A stretch of 64,000 nucleotides of DNA, taken from contig CATNEN010000030.1 of assembly GCA_950097015.1 (NCBI GenBank), positions 1,721,001 through 1,785,000 on the forward strand. The letters are read 5' to 3'. This document shows, in pieces, positions 24,501 through 33,576 of the stretch (the stretch's first letter is position 1; each line of letters begins with the position of its first letter). The position numbers and the translations under genes were made by a program. The notes beneath the pieces were generated by a model, which saw nothing but the letters and a program-made list of their open reading frames with translations, had not been told where the DNA came from and searched no databases. Source of the stretch: Macrostomum hystrix (taxonomy: Eukaryota > Platyhelminthes > Macrostomidae).

Positions 24501-27500
24501 GGGCGGCCACCATCATGCGGTTCTGGTCCAGGAACTGGGTTATCCAGTCGCGAATCACCGGAAACACGGTGATCAGATCCTTGGCAGCCTAGGTTAATGT
24601 CCAGGATTGACGTTCAAAATAAAAACGTTTAGATTACGATTTTTTAAGATTTAAAAAAATATAGTTTGTAGTCCAGCGGTTTCAACCTTCTAGGAATCCT
24701 AGCCAACAGGTCTGGGGTTTGCACCTCAGCCAAGGGAAAACAGGGTGCCGACACGGGAGAAGGACGCCTAATTCATCGGTACTTCTCTTAACGGTCTGTT
24801 AGCGATATACCTTATTAATAGTAGAGCTTATTGAACGAATTCCTCACATGGCGGACTTAAAATTATTATGTGTAAGGGCGCATAAATAGCAGTTCCGAAG
24901 AACTGGCTCGAGTGGCTTTGAATGACTGACGAGGGGCTCCCGCACTTTGACTGCGAGACTTTTAATTCCAAGACTTTTATAATTTTATACTTTTGACACT
25001 TCGAAGATCCTTAAAGTCAGTAAGGTAGTTCGCAAGAGACACAGGCTCACGTATTGATCTGCGGCTGTGGCACTGCCCATCGAGTCCTTGGTTCCAACGT
25101 ACTCGTAGATGAAGGAGAGCTGGGGGCTCTCCACCACCGAGTAATTGTTACCAACGTTGACAAATAGGCCTGAAATTTTAATGCATCTGTCCGAATTAGC
25201 TTTATTTTTCTCTTTAACGATACATTAATCGATAAATATCAATAGGCAATGCCAAATGAGATATAATGAAGAAGCAACCTATGACGATCTCGCAGTACTT
25301 GGCCCGAAAAGCTTGCGGCAAGCTGTCGGATGACAGGCCAAGGTAGGCCTCCTCCCAGGTGAGGTAGGACAGGTCTTTGGTGATCAGTCGAATGCATTCT
25401 TCGTTGCGACCCTGAAGTAGAGAATTTTGGTAGATGAAAGAACGATTCAGGCTATCGAGTCCTGCTGAACCCTGAGAACACACGCACACCGATACGTGAC
25501 GTTGTAACACACTCACTGGGGGTCGACATTCTCTCATTTATAGGCTCCCACTGTTCCTCACTGTTCCCAAATTAATGCGGCATCGACGCAGATCCGAGTT
25601 TAGGGACCTTTTTCCGAGAGTCGTATGCGTTAACCGCTCCGGCAGTCAGCCCCATTAAAAGACTCAAACAAATTTTCGCCAGGCAATTCGGACCTTGGCG
25701 CCACAAATCAGCAAACTAGTTAAACGCCGCTCACATGGCAAAGAGCGATGAACAGGTCCAGCTGAGTCCTCAGGAACAGGCAGCGCTCCACGCTCTCCTG
25801 GTCCGACTCGTCGGGCTGCACAAAGTCAACTAGCGGTGTCCAGGTCTTCATCTGGTCTGTGCTCACGTAGGTTTCATTCGGCTTGCGGTCAATGTTCTGG
25901 CCACGCTCTGTCAGGTAGATGCCTCGCTGCAAGGTAAATAATATTTTTTATGAACGGAAGCCCGAGTCAGGTTGAGCGTCAATTCGGCACGCACTGTATC
26001 CTCCAGAAGCCACTTCTGGGCTATGTAGCTCTGGTTGTCAGTGATGGCGACACCGTTGCACACGCACAGCACTTTGAGTAGCTCCAGGTAGCTGTAGTGC
26101 TGCAATTGATGCCAATGTTTTAAGTGAGTTTTAAATGTTTTATTTTTATAAACAAGCTCATATTCATAAAACTCCAACTTCATTCTTCCGCAAGAGGTCG
26201 ACAAAGGCGTCGATCTGCTCCTTATTGATGCGATCCACTATTTTTCGGTTGTCTTTCATTAGCTCAACCAGCATCTTGGTGACTTTTAACGCGAGGTCCG
26301 ACTGAAATTTAATTTTGGTTTGATCCAAGCATGAGTGCTTTGTAGTTAAAAGACTCATTTAATTACTTCTAGTTCAATGGAAAACTCAATGAGGCCTACC
26401 TTGTCGACCATCTGAGTCTGAAAGAACTCAATGTACTTGGCAAAGTACAGGGCATTCTTGCGACTGTTGCCGAGCATGTAGGTGTGAAGAATGTCATAGG
26501 CATAGTAGAACACCCGACTCAAATTGTGCTCATCTGAGACGCCCTTCAGGGGAAATTTCAGCAGTGTCACCAGAAGGTCGATCACCTGAGAAGCGAGCAT
26601 ACGAGTACAAGGCAAATCATTGTCCGTCTCTTACACTTATTGCGGGGTGAGTGGCAGAGCGGTTAATGTGTTTTCCTTTCGCACCAAGGTCCTGGAGCCG
26701 CGGAGAGAAGGCTTGGGGGTGGTCAAGCAATTTACGTCCTTGAGGGCCAACCACCAAGGCATAGTGACAGTGTATACTGCCTGACGATGAGAAAGTCAGG
26801 GCAGGTGTGTGAGTGTGTGTGCTTATGAGTCAGTGGAATGGGCAAAGTGTCTCTCGCTGGCTGCGGGTCTGCTGTCACCAAATGATTCACCCACAGCCCT
26901 CCTGCAAATATTGCAACTATTATTGCATGCATAACGCACTGACTCACCCGGAGGTTCCTAAGCAGCTTCTGCTTATCCTTGCACGGCTCCCCGTTGACCA
27001 CCATGAAGTCACGCAACTCCTTGAGTGCGTGGCAGATGCCGAACGTCTCCTTGCCAACCAGCTGCTTGCCGCTCTGGCGCTGTGGACACAGTGATAAGCT
27101 CGCAGACTGACGTCAAGCACTTTTGAATGGGGCATGATGAGACTTGTAACAGAAATAAGAAACTCTAGCTCACCATCTCAATCAGATTCTGCAGAAATGG
27201 AACCATGCCCGCAACAAAGTTGAAGTTTTGCACGTGCTGCTCTTCAACTTTCTTGATTGTGTACGCGTCGTCATAGCGACGATCGGAACAGCACGTAACC
27301 TTAAAAGCGATTTAGAATAAGCGTGTTTCAGGATCTGATTCGCGATGTCTGCATGATAAGTTCAAAGTTGGCGAAGGCCTCTATAATTCTGCTTTCGCTC
27401 AACTAAGAGGTGTAAGAGGTAAGCAAGTGGTCACATCTTTCGCCTGTTTATAAAAGCTTGCTATATGGGTAGCTGTCACCCAAAGCTATCATCAGATTTG

Positions 27501-30500
27501 GCTGTATTTCCAACGATGCGCTCTCAGAGAATGCTAACAAAACAATTACACTGACCGCTGAGAACCAAATTCTCACCTCTCTGAGCTCTCCGCCGTCCCA
27601 GCGAAGAGCCTTCATCGACTTCTCGTCCTCCATGTTAAGAAACTCGCGCCTCTCGTACGCTTTATCTGTGGTATTGAAGGATACAAGAGGAGATCGAAAG
27701 TGCTAGGTCCGCTCATGTCCTTTGTTAATAATCGATACGAAACTTAAACTCCCGTGACTAGGCGAGACACAGCGAGGTTAAAACAATCTTTATCCTATCA
27801 TGAAAGAGTCGAAAATGTACACCCTCGTACATATGAATTGGCAATATGTACAGTTAGAGAGACATATTAATTGTCTGGCCCAATTGTGCGGCACTTCCAA
27901 TGGCTGACTACAACTGTTCAGCTGTGGACAGAGGAGGCCGCAATGCCCAAACAAAATCTTCAAATTTCTACTTCAGCTGACGCCGATACCCATTTTTACA
28001 GACGACCGAAGCTCTAAAATTTCGAAAATTTCTCAACACAGACCTTTGATTGCGTGAAGCCAGCTGCCAGTGATGACGTGCTCGATGCGGGCGTAGCTCT
28101 CGAACTTTAGCTCTGCAGTCTCCTGCAGCACAGGGTGCATCTTGAACACAGTGTGCGGGTCCGTGGCGTCGTCCAGAAGCGAGACCATATAGCCACTGCC
28201 CTCCTGCTGAAGGCAGAGGTACTTCCGGGTGGTGGCATGACGGAAACGGAACTGCTGGTCCCATGTGAGAATGTCACCATTTAGCATGGTTTTCTCAGAC
28301 TCCACCTGCCAGTAGGTGATTGCAGAAGTGGACTGGCGAAGGGTGCGCGCGTTCAACTGGTCCACCTCGCGAATACGCAGGTGCACTGTAAACGCAGGAT
28401 AGAGTAGTTCGAACTCAATAAAGTCTATTCAAATGACTCATGAACGAACTCATTTTTTTCTGAATAAATTTCTCATGGATATCGTCTTTTGCGAATCGAG
28501 TAATTATTAACCTCATGTTTCTTACCGCCTTCTATCACTTCGTCGTCAAACAGACCCTCTGCCACCACGTAGGCCTCTAATTCTTTATGAAACAGCTGAA
28601 CGAACTGGCCGCCCTGTCAAGGTAGATGAGCAGAGTTGAGCAGAGTTGTATTAATAAATTTTGTGCTCACATCCATGTTATTGTCTCTTTACCCTGGCGA
28701 AGGCTTCGAATTCGCTGAATTGAGAATGCGACTTCAGAATTGTGAAACCAGTCTGGTCGACTCCTAAGTTGAGCTCAGATCTGAAATCATTATATTCTTC
28801 AATGGAATCGACATGTGCATCGATGACTACTGCTGGTTGTCTTGAAAGTAGTAGTGCAAGTGAACTCACACAATGCGTCCAGTCTCAATCGGAAAGCCGT
28901 GGCTGGCGTGAAAAAAGTGGCCCGGACTTTTGATGGACTCAAACGAGATCTGGTCCAGGAGTTGCACCTTTATGAACAATGAACAAAGCATGGACATTTG
29001 TGAAGCGGGCCTTGAGTTAAAGCAGTCAAACTGAGTCCAGAAAAATCCGACTCACATATTCACCCTCCGATTTGACTTTGTAACGGGGCAGAATGCGAAA
29101 CTGGGCGTTCTTAGAGTTGTACTCGTGAAGGGATAACTGTAAGAGAGGAAATCCAACGTTGTGTAGCAATTAAACTTTTAAATTATTGCTTGGTATTTTA
29201 TTAAAGTTCTGATATTTTTTACCTGGACATTTTCATTTATCGCGCCTCACTTAACATCTCTTAGTAGAATGAAAGATCACAAGGTCTTTTAAATGCCCAC
29301 ACTTATTATTTTCTGTCGTCATTAAAATCCAGAACAGGGCCTACAATTTCCGCTCAATCCGATAAAACAACTTTCAGAATCACAAAATATCGGCATCGTC
29401 GAGTTATTCAACGATTCTCGTCGGGGGTGTTCAAAGGCGAAAAAAATCGGTGCAATATAGAGCAATATCAGTTGTCCACGTCACCAGGGTCTTTGACAAG
29501 AATCGCTGAATATATCGCTGATGCTGACGCCGGACGGCTTTGAAAGTAATTTCATTGCAAAGGGTGGAAAATTTTGATCCAAATGGTGGACTTTCGCGAA
29601 ACTTTATTTGCTTCAACAGCCGGTATTCGCTACCCTGTCGGCAGCGACTGTCTGAATTTGCCTGTGTCCTAATAACACCCAGACGTATGCAGGTCTTGGC
29701 GCGGCCCTATAGTCCCAGCAGCATTGTGAACCCAATCAGCACCTGTGTCGCACTCACCAGCATATTGTTCTTGTCATACTGGCTAGTCTGGTTAGTGTTC
29801 ACGTGGACAAACTTGCCTGTGAAGACATGCTTCAGCTGAAAATAGTTGTGGCTTGTCTTAGCAATTGTCTTAGTCTCTTCAGGCGATATAACTGCACTAC
29901 AGACCTCCGAAACACAGCATAAAGTTCGACATCTAAGTATAGATCAGGGGTCGGCAAACTCATTAGCGTGTGGGCCACGGAGAGAACCAAAAAGACAAAA
30001 GTGGGCCGCATCGACTGTAGGAATATGAGAAAGGAGAGAGATAAGACAGTGGGAGATGAGACAGAAGAGATGAGACCGAGGAGAGATGAGACCGAGGAGA
30101 GATGAGACCGAGGAGAGATGAGACCGAGGAGAGATGAGACCGAGGAGAGATGAGACCGAGGAGAGATGAGACCGAGGAGAGATGAGACCGAGGAGAGATG
30201 AGACCGAGGAGAGATGAGACCGAGGAGAGATGAGACCGAGGAGAGATGAGACCGAGGAGAGATGAGACCGAGGAGAGATGAGACCGAGGAGAGATGAGAC
30301 CGAGGAGAGATGAGACCGAGGAGAGATGAGACCGAGGAGAGATGAGACCGAGGAGAGATGAGACCGAGGAGAGATGAGACCGAGGAGAGATGAGACCGAG
30401 GAGAGATGAGACCGAGGAGAGATGAGACCGAGGAGAGATGAGACCGAGGAGAGATGAGACACAGGATGAGATCTTTAGCCTTTTCTTTATTGATTTATTG

Positions 30501-33500
30501 ACAGAAATAAATCTTATGTCATTTATTTTATATAGTTCAATGATACAACTGATGTGTCATCGCCAGACCGAACCAAGTAAATATTATATTAATTATAGAT
30601 GAAATACCTGTTCCAAACTGTTTCGAACCAACCTGAATAATCTCGCCGTAGCGAACTCGCTTGCCCTGGTTCCGCTTCTGCTCTGCCATGTTGTCGACAT
30701 TCTCAGCATTTGCTGCGCATTTTGCCTGCTCGAAGTGCTGCTTCACCTCCAGACTGTCTCTAGCTTCGCTGCCGCCTCCGCCACCTGCGCCTAGGGCGAC
30801 CGCGCCCCCAACGCCTCCGCCACCGACTCCGGACGCGCCAACACCGGTGCTCGTGCTGACACCGATTCCTCCATTATCTCCGCCGCCACCTGCGGCACCG
30901 CCACCGCTGCCGCCGCTACCAATGCTAGGGCCGCTGGAGGCCGACTTGGCACTGACCAGTTTTCTGTACTTCTTGTCCAGCTTGTATCTGTTCTGGATGC
31001 ATACTTGAAATAGAAGCACTGGAAATTCAACGGGGTGAAAAAAACCTTCTGTGGTCGCTACGAGTGATTCCCAAACCGATTAGAGATTTGGTAGATCTTG
31101 TGGTCGCTACGAGTGATTCCCAAACCGATTAGAGATTTGGTAGATCTTGTGGTCGCTACGAGTGATTCCCAAACCGATTAGAGATTTGGTAGATCTTGTG
31201 GTCGCTACGAGTGATTCCCAAACCGATTAGAGATTTGGTAGATCTTGTGGTCGCTACGAGTGATTCCCAAACCGATTAGAGATTTGGTAGATCTTGTGGT
31301 CGCTACGAGTGATTCCCAAACCGATTAGAGATTTGGTAGATCTTGTGGTCGCTACGAGTGATTCCCAAACCGATTAGAGATTTGGTAGATCTTGTGGTCG
31401 CTACGAGTGATTCCTAAACCGATTAGAGATTTGGTAGATCTTGTTCAGCCCTGTCGACAAAACAAAAAACTGCTGAAATTTAGTGATACATTTCTATTCA
31501 ACATGGCTTGCAATGTTGAGACAGTCTGGAGTCTCCGTTTCGCTGCCACAAAAGCTGGTTGGAGGCCTCTCTCTCTATCGCCATTCCCAGATCCGATCGT
31601 TCTCTTAGTTTCGGCGTGGAGGCAGAATTAGTCAGTTGATTGGCTCCACAGCCGGATGAAGCTATAAATTATTAAATTGACTCCCCGAAAAGTCGATTGA
31701 CCAGTCGCGCCGGACACAAATAGCTCGGAGACAGTTGGTACACCCACTCCCTGTCCCTGGCGTAGCTGTCACAGATGTCTGCGTCCCCTTTTCCGCAATC
31801 AAATTTTCCCCAGCGAGTCATGCCGGTGCGAGCCGAGCGAGACAGTTGCCAAAAAGCAGACGCGCCGATAGGGAAAAGTAGAGGCTGCTCTGTCGCATGC
31901 CTATAGCTCAACCGCTAATGCACCTCAGCGCAGATCGCGATGGTGAAAAAGCCGGGATATCGCATGATCAAAACAGAAGAGATGATTTATGAACAAATAT
32001 TTTGGAGTTTGGAACCAAAGGCTTTGAATCTGTGAAAGTCTGTGAGACAAGAGTCTACGCTTGTGTGGGATTAAGCACGGCTCAAAATAAGACCATTGTG
32101 TAGTAGAAGGGAGGTAAATTACGGTTTTAATCAAGATATTTCATATCGCTGAAAAAGGGGATATGCGTAGAGCCTAGTTAATAAAATATTTTAGTTGATA
32201 TAACTAAAGGCCACTTATATTAAATGCTCAGTACTGTACATAATTTATATTATATGATAATTCCCACACACTCACCCTGGGGGTCCGGCACCTGGATGGG
32301 ATGGTCCCTCTCCAAATTGTGGTACACAAACAGGCCATTGTAGGCATTGCTGAAATGAAAGGAGAAAGGAGGGGAAGTCTGCGCTTGATCACGAGTGCGT
32401 GCCTGTGCGGACTTGGCTCTCTTGACTGCGGCATCAGCAATGGTGCCGCCAAGGACCAGCTGCTTGTCTCTGCCTCAGCCCGACACCCATTGGTCCTCAT
32501 GCATACTGCAGTAGCGGCGCTGAAGAAACCACGCAGTTCTCGAGGTTCTAGTTTTTCAGCATGAAAAATCTCGCTGAATAATTTATTATTTAGTCCAGCC
32601 CTGACAGCTGAGCCGGCGCAACGACCTGCGCCTCGTTGCTTCCAAATGGAGTATAGCTCTGCCAGTCTTGCCAGACAGCCTCAAGAACTGCCACACGCCA
32701 CAGACACTGCAGCACGGGAGACAGATGAAGGGGAATTATGGCTGCTCTCTGTTCACTGAACTCAAGAGAAGAGAGAAGATGTTTGCGTAGTTCATGCGGC
32801 CGCTGGAGTCGAAAAGTAATGCAAACATGCAGAAGCCGCAGTTTACATGCAGTAAACGGCATCGTCGAGGTATTCAGACCGTGGTGACAAGGACAACTAA
32901 CTGTACGCTCGTATAAACCTCTGTGGCGAATCCATATTGATTCAATAATATAAAAAGTAACTATATATAATCAATAAAAAAATGAACAGTAATCGCCGAA
33001 ATGGTCACGTGATGAAATTTTTTGAGCAGAAAAATATGCCTATCTTGGCGATGCTGATGTATTGTGATTCTTAAAGTTGTTTCATCGGCTAGAGAATACA
33101 TTTTTAGGCTGTGTTCTTCATTTTCAAGGCGATTGCTTGAATATTTTGGTATTTGATCGTCTGCATCGTCTTTCTACGAGCGTACTCTTAAGGGTCATAA
33201 TAAAGGTGGCATAAACTGCTACGAGTATACGAACTTCTGAACTTTCTATTCGGAACGCTCTAATCTCAGGGCTTGCAACCTTTTTTAAAATATTCAAGAA
33301 GGTGAATATTCTAAACTTTATCTTTCATATATGAACGGTAGAGTTAGCAGAGCTCAGTGGCAAAAAAATATTTGTACGTATTTTCTCTGATAGATAGATT
33401 ATGAAATCATTAAAAATGAATGGCATAAACCAAGTGGATTAGCTAGAATGAAACCCAATTAATCTAATGAGCACTTCTAAAGCTCACCTGGAGCTGTGCG

Positions 33501-33576
33501 AGTAGGCGTGCCCGTCCGTGTCCTCGCAGTAGAGACTGATGAAGTCGCCAATGCAGACAAAGCCGGAGTTCATCAT
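7118..33576 (-). CDS. ITPR: Inositol 1,4,5-trisphosphate receptor (47 exons)
   Basis: Ligand-gated calcium release channel of the endoplasmic reticulum. About 2,800 codons, in line with the family (about 2,700). Domain order follows the family: N-terminal suppressor and MIR/IP3-binding core (exons 1-13), RIH and modulatory helices (14-36), RIH-associated domain (37-39), channel (41-45), C-terminal tail (46-47). Family hallmarks include QKLLR, SRKNALYFAKY, KDNRK with DLLRKNE, FNKHLVNIGLDFYSEDLL, the inner helix IIFGIIVDTFSELR and the zinc-linker blocks CFIC and EHNMWAY. Start ATG at 33576: an in-frame TAA lies upstream and no earlier ATG follows it. Stop TAA at 7118-7120. Every exon joins in phase except 32/33. 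Size, the single N-terminal MIR set and the linker exclude a ryanodine receptor. Exon coordinates are in the four block entries. Confidence 0.93.
7672..8455 (+). repeat. 20-bp minisatellite in ITPR intron 45
   Basis: About 39 nearly identical units of ACATGTTAGACAGGACTGAT. The only common variant is T to A in GATACA; a few length changes occur near 8295-8335. It fills the intron between exons 45 and 46 and starts a few dozen bases inside the donor of exon 45. High identity implies recent expansion or homogenisation. Confidence 0.95.
8990..9600 (+). repeat. 20-bp minisatellite in ITPR intron 44
   Basis: About 30 units of CAGTGTCTAACAGTTTCCTA with CCC/CCT and GTG/GTA variants, in the intron between exons 44 and 45. 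It shares the TCTAAC core with the region next to the exon 44 donor (9615-9705), which looks like decayed units. Confidence 0.93.
10035..10155 (-). mobile_element. SINE family C copy (5' part)
   Basis: On the minus strand GGGAGCTAGTAGCCAAGTGG (A-box-like), GTAGTTCGAATCTCAGCCC (B-box-like) and CCTTGAGCAAGAC match the better copy at 21272. It lies in the intron between ITPR exons 43 and 44. Confidence 0.65.
10815..11115 (+). repeat. 25-bp degenerate minisatellite in ITPR intron 42
   Basis: About 12 diverged units of GGTCCAGACTAGATCGATTT plus TAATT. It lies between exons 42 and 43 and is older than the neighbouring arrays, judging by its variation. Confidence 0.85.
11752..12015 (+). repeat. 15-bp minisatellite in ITPR intron 40
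   Basis: About 17 units of GAGAAGTGCATGGGA, with TTC, ACT and ATT variants, between the 21-base microexon 40 and exon 41. Open on both strands because 15 is a multiple of three; no protein is implied. Confidence 0.92.
12720..20177 (-). CDS. ITPR: ITPR exons 27-39: modulatory and RIH-associated region
   Basis: Exons: 20094-20177, 19731-20010, 19118-19189, 18899-19028, 18619-18757, about 17674-17848, 17088-17244, 16496-16693, 16350-16406, 16044-16268, 15607-15882, 14590-14883, 12720-12828. Helical repeats lead into the RIH-associated domain (exon 37 FGLQNYLREQ; exon 38 NFILRSSDFEN and NLVISLIEEN). Exon 36 is low complexity (Ser/Gly/Lys) and probably a disordered linker. The intron between exons 27 and 28 works only with the acceptor before position 20010. 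Exon 32 ends in an unclear donor: GTTAAA at 17673 gives phase 0, while exon 33 enters in phase 2, or phase 1 with the next AG. Confidence 0.82.
12862..14516 (+). repeat. 24-bp minisatellite in ITPR intron 38, about 68 units
   Basis: Unit GGACAGGTTGGGTGTCTCAT plus CAAA, 24 bp. Units differ mainly by GGGTG or GGATG, mixed along the array. A few units gain or lose 1-8 bases (13165, 13360, 13602, 13680). It makes up nearly all of the 1.76-kb intron between exons 38 and 39. Open frames of up to 610 codons cross it only because 24 is a multiple of three. Confidence 0.95.
14990..15350. mobile_element. Non-autonomous DNA element with inverted ends (family D)
   Basis: GATTTCAAACACCCAC near 15007 and its exact complement near 15311 flank about 290 bases. 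The interior (GTCGGCATCGCCGAGATATT; GTGACAAGGACAACTA; GTTTCATCGG; TTGAATATTTTGG) recurs at 29300-29600 and 32860-33160. No transposase frame is present. It lies in the intron between ITPR exons 37 and 38. Confidence 0.6.
16755..16947 (+). repeat. 29-bp minisatellite with a palindrome, ITPR intron 33
   Basis: Six to seven units of 29 bp, each with the 12-base palindrome GTGTCATGACAC. It lies just upstream of exon 34 in transcript order. The unit also contains TTCAG followed by TGTG, acceptor-like on the plus strand only, so it does not compete with ITPR splicing. Confidence 0.88.
17358..17429 (-). tRNA. tRNA-Met (CAT), elongator
   Basis: Seventy-two bases fold as a complete cloverleaf: acceptor GCCTCGT with ACGGGGC, D-arm GCGC...GCGC, anticodon loop CTCATAA (anticodon CAT), T-arm GTGAG TTCGATC CTCAC, discriminator A at 17357. 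The sequence is essentially that of metazoan elongator tRNA-Met. A and B boxes are intact. It sits inside the ITPR intron between exons 32 and 33, in the same orientation as the host gene. Confidence 0.95.
17905..18530 (+). repeat. 24-bp minisatellite in ITPR intron 31
   Basis: About 26 units of GTGGTTCAGTGGGTTGCTCA plus GAGG or GATG. It fills the intron between exons 31 and 32. Open frames on both strands reflect the 24-bp period. Confidence 0.93.
19323..19656 (-). mobile_element. SINE family A copy, near full length
   Basis: On the minus strand: head GGTCAGTGGCAGAGCGGTTA, B-box-like GAGCTCGATTCC, body with CCATTTACGCCCTTCAGGG and GGCAGTGTACACTGTCTGAG, a TG/CA-rich stretch, and the tail CAGCCCTCCTGCAAT. 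About 330 bases, in the intron between ITPR exons 28 and 29. Best copy, with 26640-26935, for deriving a consensus. Confidence 0.8.
20272..27079 (-). CDS. ITPR: ITPR exons 12-26: IP3-core alpha domain and RIH region
   Basis: Exons: 26948-27079, 26400-26585, 26179-26301, 25995-26099, 25735-25926, 25279-25411, 25051-25169, 24330-24588, 24009-24166, 23586-23749, 23348-23450, 22382-22694, 21608-22127, 20929-21201, 20272-20391. The helical part of the IP3-binding core (KDKQKLLRNLR; SRKNALYFAKYIEFFQTQ) is followed by RIH-type helical repeats. Exon 19 holds DWITQFLDQNR and a LVKFGYYGDVHDLANLL block typical of the family. Exon 24 is the largest (520 bp) and carries FNKHLVNIGLDFYSEDLL. The donor of exon 14 (GTTGGA) is weak but is the only one that keeps the frame. 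Confidence 0.87.
20392..20928. other. ITPR intron 25, no feature seen
   Basis: AT-rich sequence between exons 25 and 26 with no array, SINE or extra exon that I can support. Confidence 0.5.
21272..21525 (+). mobile_element. SINE family C copy, best preserved
   Basis: Head with A-box-like TTGTAGGCCAGCGGTTGGAG and B-box-like GGGAGTTCGAATCCCAGCCC, then CCTTGAGCAAGACATTG and a body ending near GGCTAGGTGTGATTTC. The tRNA-like head with a linker of this kind is typical of tRNA-derived SINEs. Lies in the intron between ITPR exons 24 and 25. Related copies at 10035 and 24668. Confidence 0.75.
23045..23328 (-). mobile_element. SINE family B copy with tRNA-like head
   Basis: On the minus strand the head GGCGTTTTAGCCTAGTGGTT continues to GGGGTTCGATTTCCGGCCCC, so A and B boxes are good, but the anticodon stem does not pair properly and no tRNA is called. 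The body (GACGGGTGTCTGGTTGCAAA; TTTTTCTGCTCAAGAAATTT) ends in a run of G and CAGGTGTAATCAATTG. Part of the body recurs at 33000-33045. Lies in the intron between ITPR exons 22 and 23. Confidence 0.7.
24668..24800 (+). mobile_element. SINE family C copy, decayed
   Basis: TTGTAGTCCAGCGGTTTCAA and GGGGTTTGCACCTCAGCC match the A and B box regions of the copy at 21272 with several changes. Lies in the intron between ITPR exons 18 and 19. The rest of that intron (24800-25050) shows nothing further. Confidence 0.55.
25556..25655 (-). mobile_element. SINE family A fragment
   Basis: On the minus strand GGGGCTGACTGCCGGAGCGG and TTAACGCATACGACTC resemble the family A head with many substitutions; the body is lost. 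In the intron between ITPR exons 16 and 17. Confidence 0.5.
26640..26935 (+). mobile_element. SINE family A copy, plus orientation
   Basis: GGGGTGAGTGGCAGAGCGGT at the start, then GGAGCCGCGGAGAGAAGGCT, TTTACGTCCTTGAGGGCCAA, GGCTGCGGGTCTGCTGTCAC and CAGCCCTCCTGCAAATATTG. This matches the copy at 19323 over its whole length in opposite orientation. Antisense to the ITPR intron between exons 12 and 13. Confidence 0.8.
27174..33576 (-). CDS. ITPR: ITPR exons 1-11: suppressor and MIR domains
   Basis: Exons in transcript order: 33488-33576, 32276-32349, 30633-31018, 29758-29835, 29056-29136, 28870-28967, 28693-28780, 28526-28613, 28044-28385, 27577-27665, 27174-27299. They encode the beta-trefoil suppressor domain (MMNSGFVCIGDFISLY, then VCIQNRYKLDKKYRK) and the MIR/IP3-binding beta domain (FRFRHATTRKYLC, YARIEHVITGSWLHA, RRYDDAYTI). 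Exon 3 carries a Gly/Ser-rich insertion of about 65 residues in the loop that in other ITPRs is short. Exons 4-11 are 78-342 bp, mostly with introns under about 900 bp, whereas the first three introns are 0.8-1.3 kb and carry arrays and transposon relics. Confidence 0.88.
29300..29610 (-). mobile_element. Family D element fragments
   Basis: The minus strand of 29300-29440 shows GATGCCGATATTTTGTGATT, GTTTTATCGG and CCTGTTCTGGATTTTAATGA, matching the interior of the element at 14990. The plus strand 29530-29600 has TTTGAAAGTAATTTC and AAATGGTGGACTTTCGCGAA, matching its left part in the other orientation. It is therefore a rearranged or folded copy, in the intron between ITPR exons 4 and 5. Confidence 0.5.
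30046..30456 (+). repeat. 16-bp minisatellite in ITPR intron 3
   Basis: About 25 almost perfect units of GAGATGAGACCGAGGA between exons 3 and 4. Near absence of variants indicates very recent expansion. The 16-bp unit is not a multiple of three, and the frame-open translation is an LGLISPRS-type pattern only. Confidence 0.95.
31047..31443 (+). repeat. 49-bp tandem repeat, eight near-identical units, ITPR intron 2
   Basis: Unit contains TGTGGTCGCTACGAGTGATT, AAACCGATTAGAGATTTGG and TAGATCT; only one substitution (CCC to CCT in the last unit) is evident. It lies between exons 2 and 3, about 30 bases before the acceptor of exon 3. Confidence 0.95.
31444..32275. other. ITPR intron 2 remainder, no gene recognised
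   Basis: Contains short open frames (one at 31672-31911 on minus) with no family resemblance, start context or splice logic. I see no additional feature. Confidence 0.4.
32860..33160 (+). mobile_element. Family D element copy plus SINE B body fragment
   Basis: GGCATCGTCGAGGTATTCAG, GTGACAAGGACAACTA, GTTGTTTCATCGGC, TAGGCTGTGTTCTTCATTTT and TTGAATATTTTGG match the element at 14990 in order. Between them 33000-33045 matches the body of the SINE at 23045 (TTTTTTGAGCAGAAAAATA). Lies in the first ITPR intron. Confidence 0.5.

Noticed and set aside
31672-31911. Small minus-strand protein in ITPR intron 2
   Set aside because: 79 codons without family resemblance and inside an intron; not supported.
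7118-33576. Ryanodine receptor
   Set aside because: The protein is about 2,800 rather than 5,000 residues, has no SPRY or RyR repeats, and matches ITPR at the IP3-core and zinc-linker blocks.
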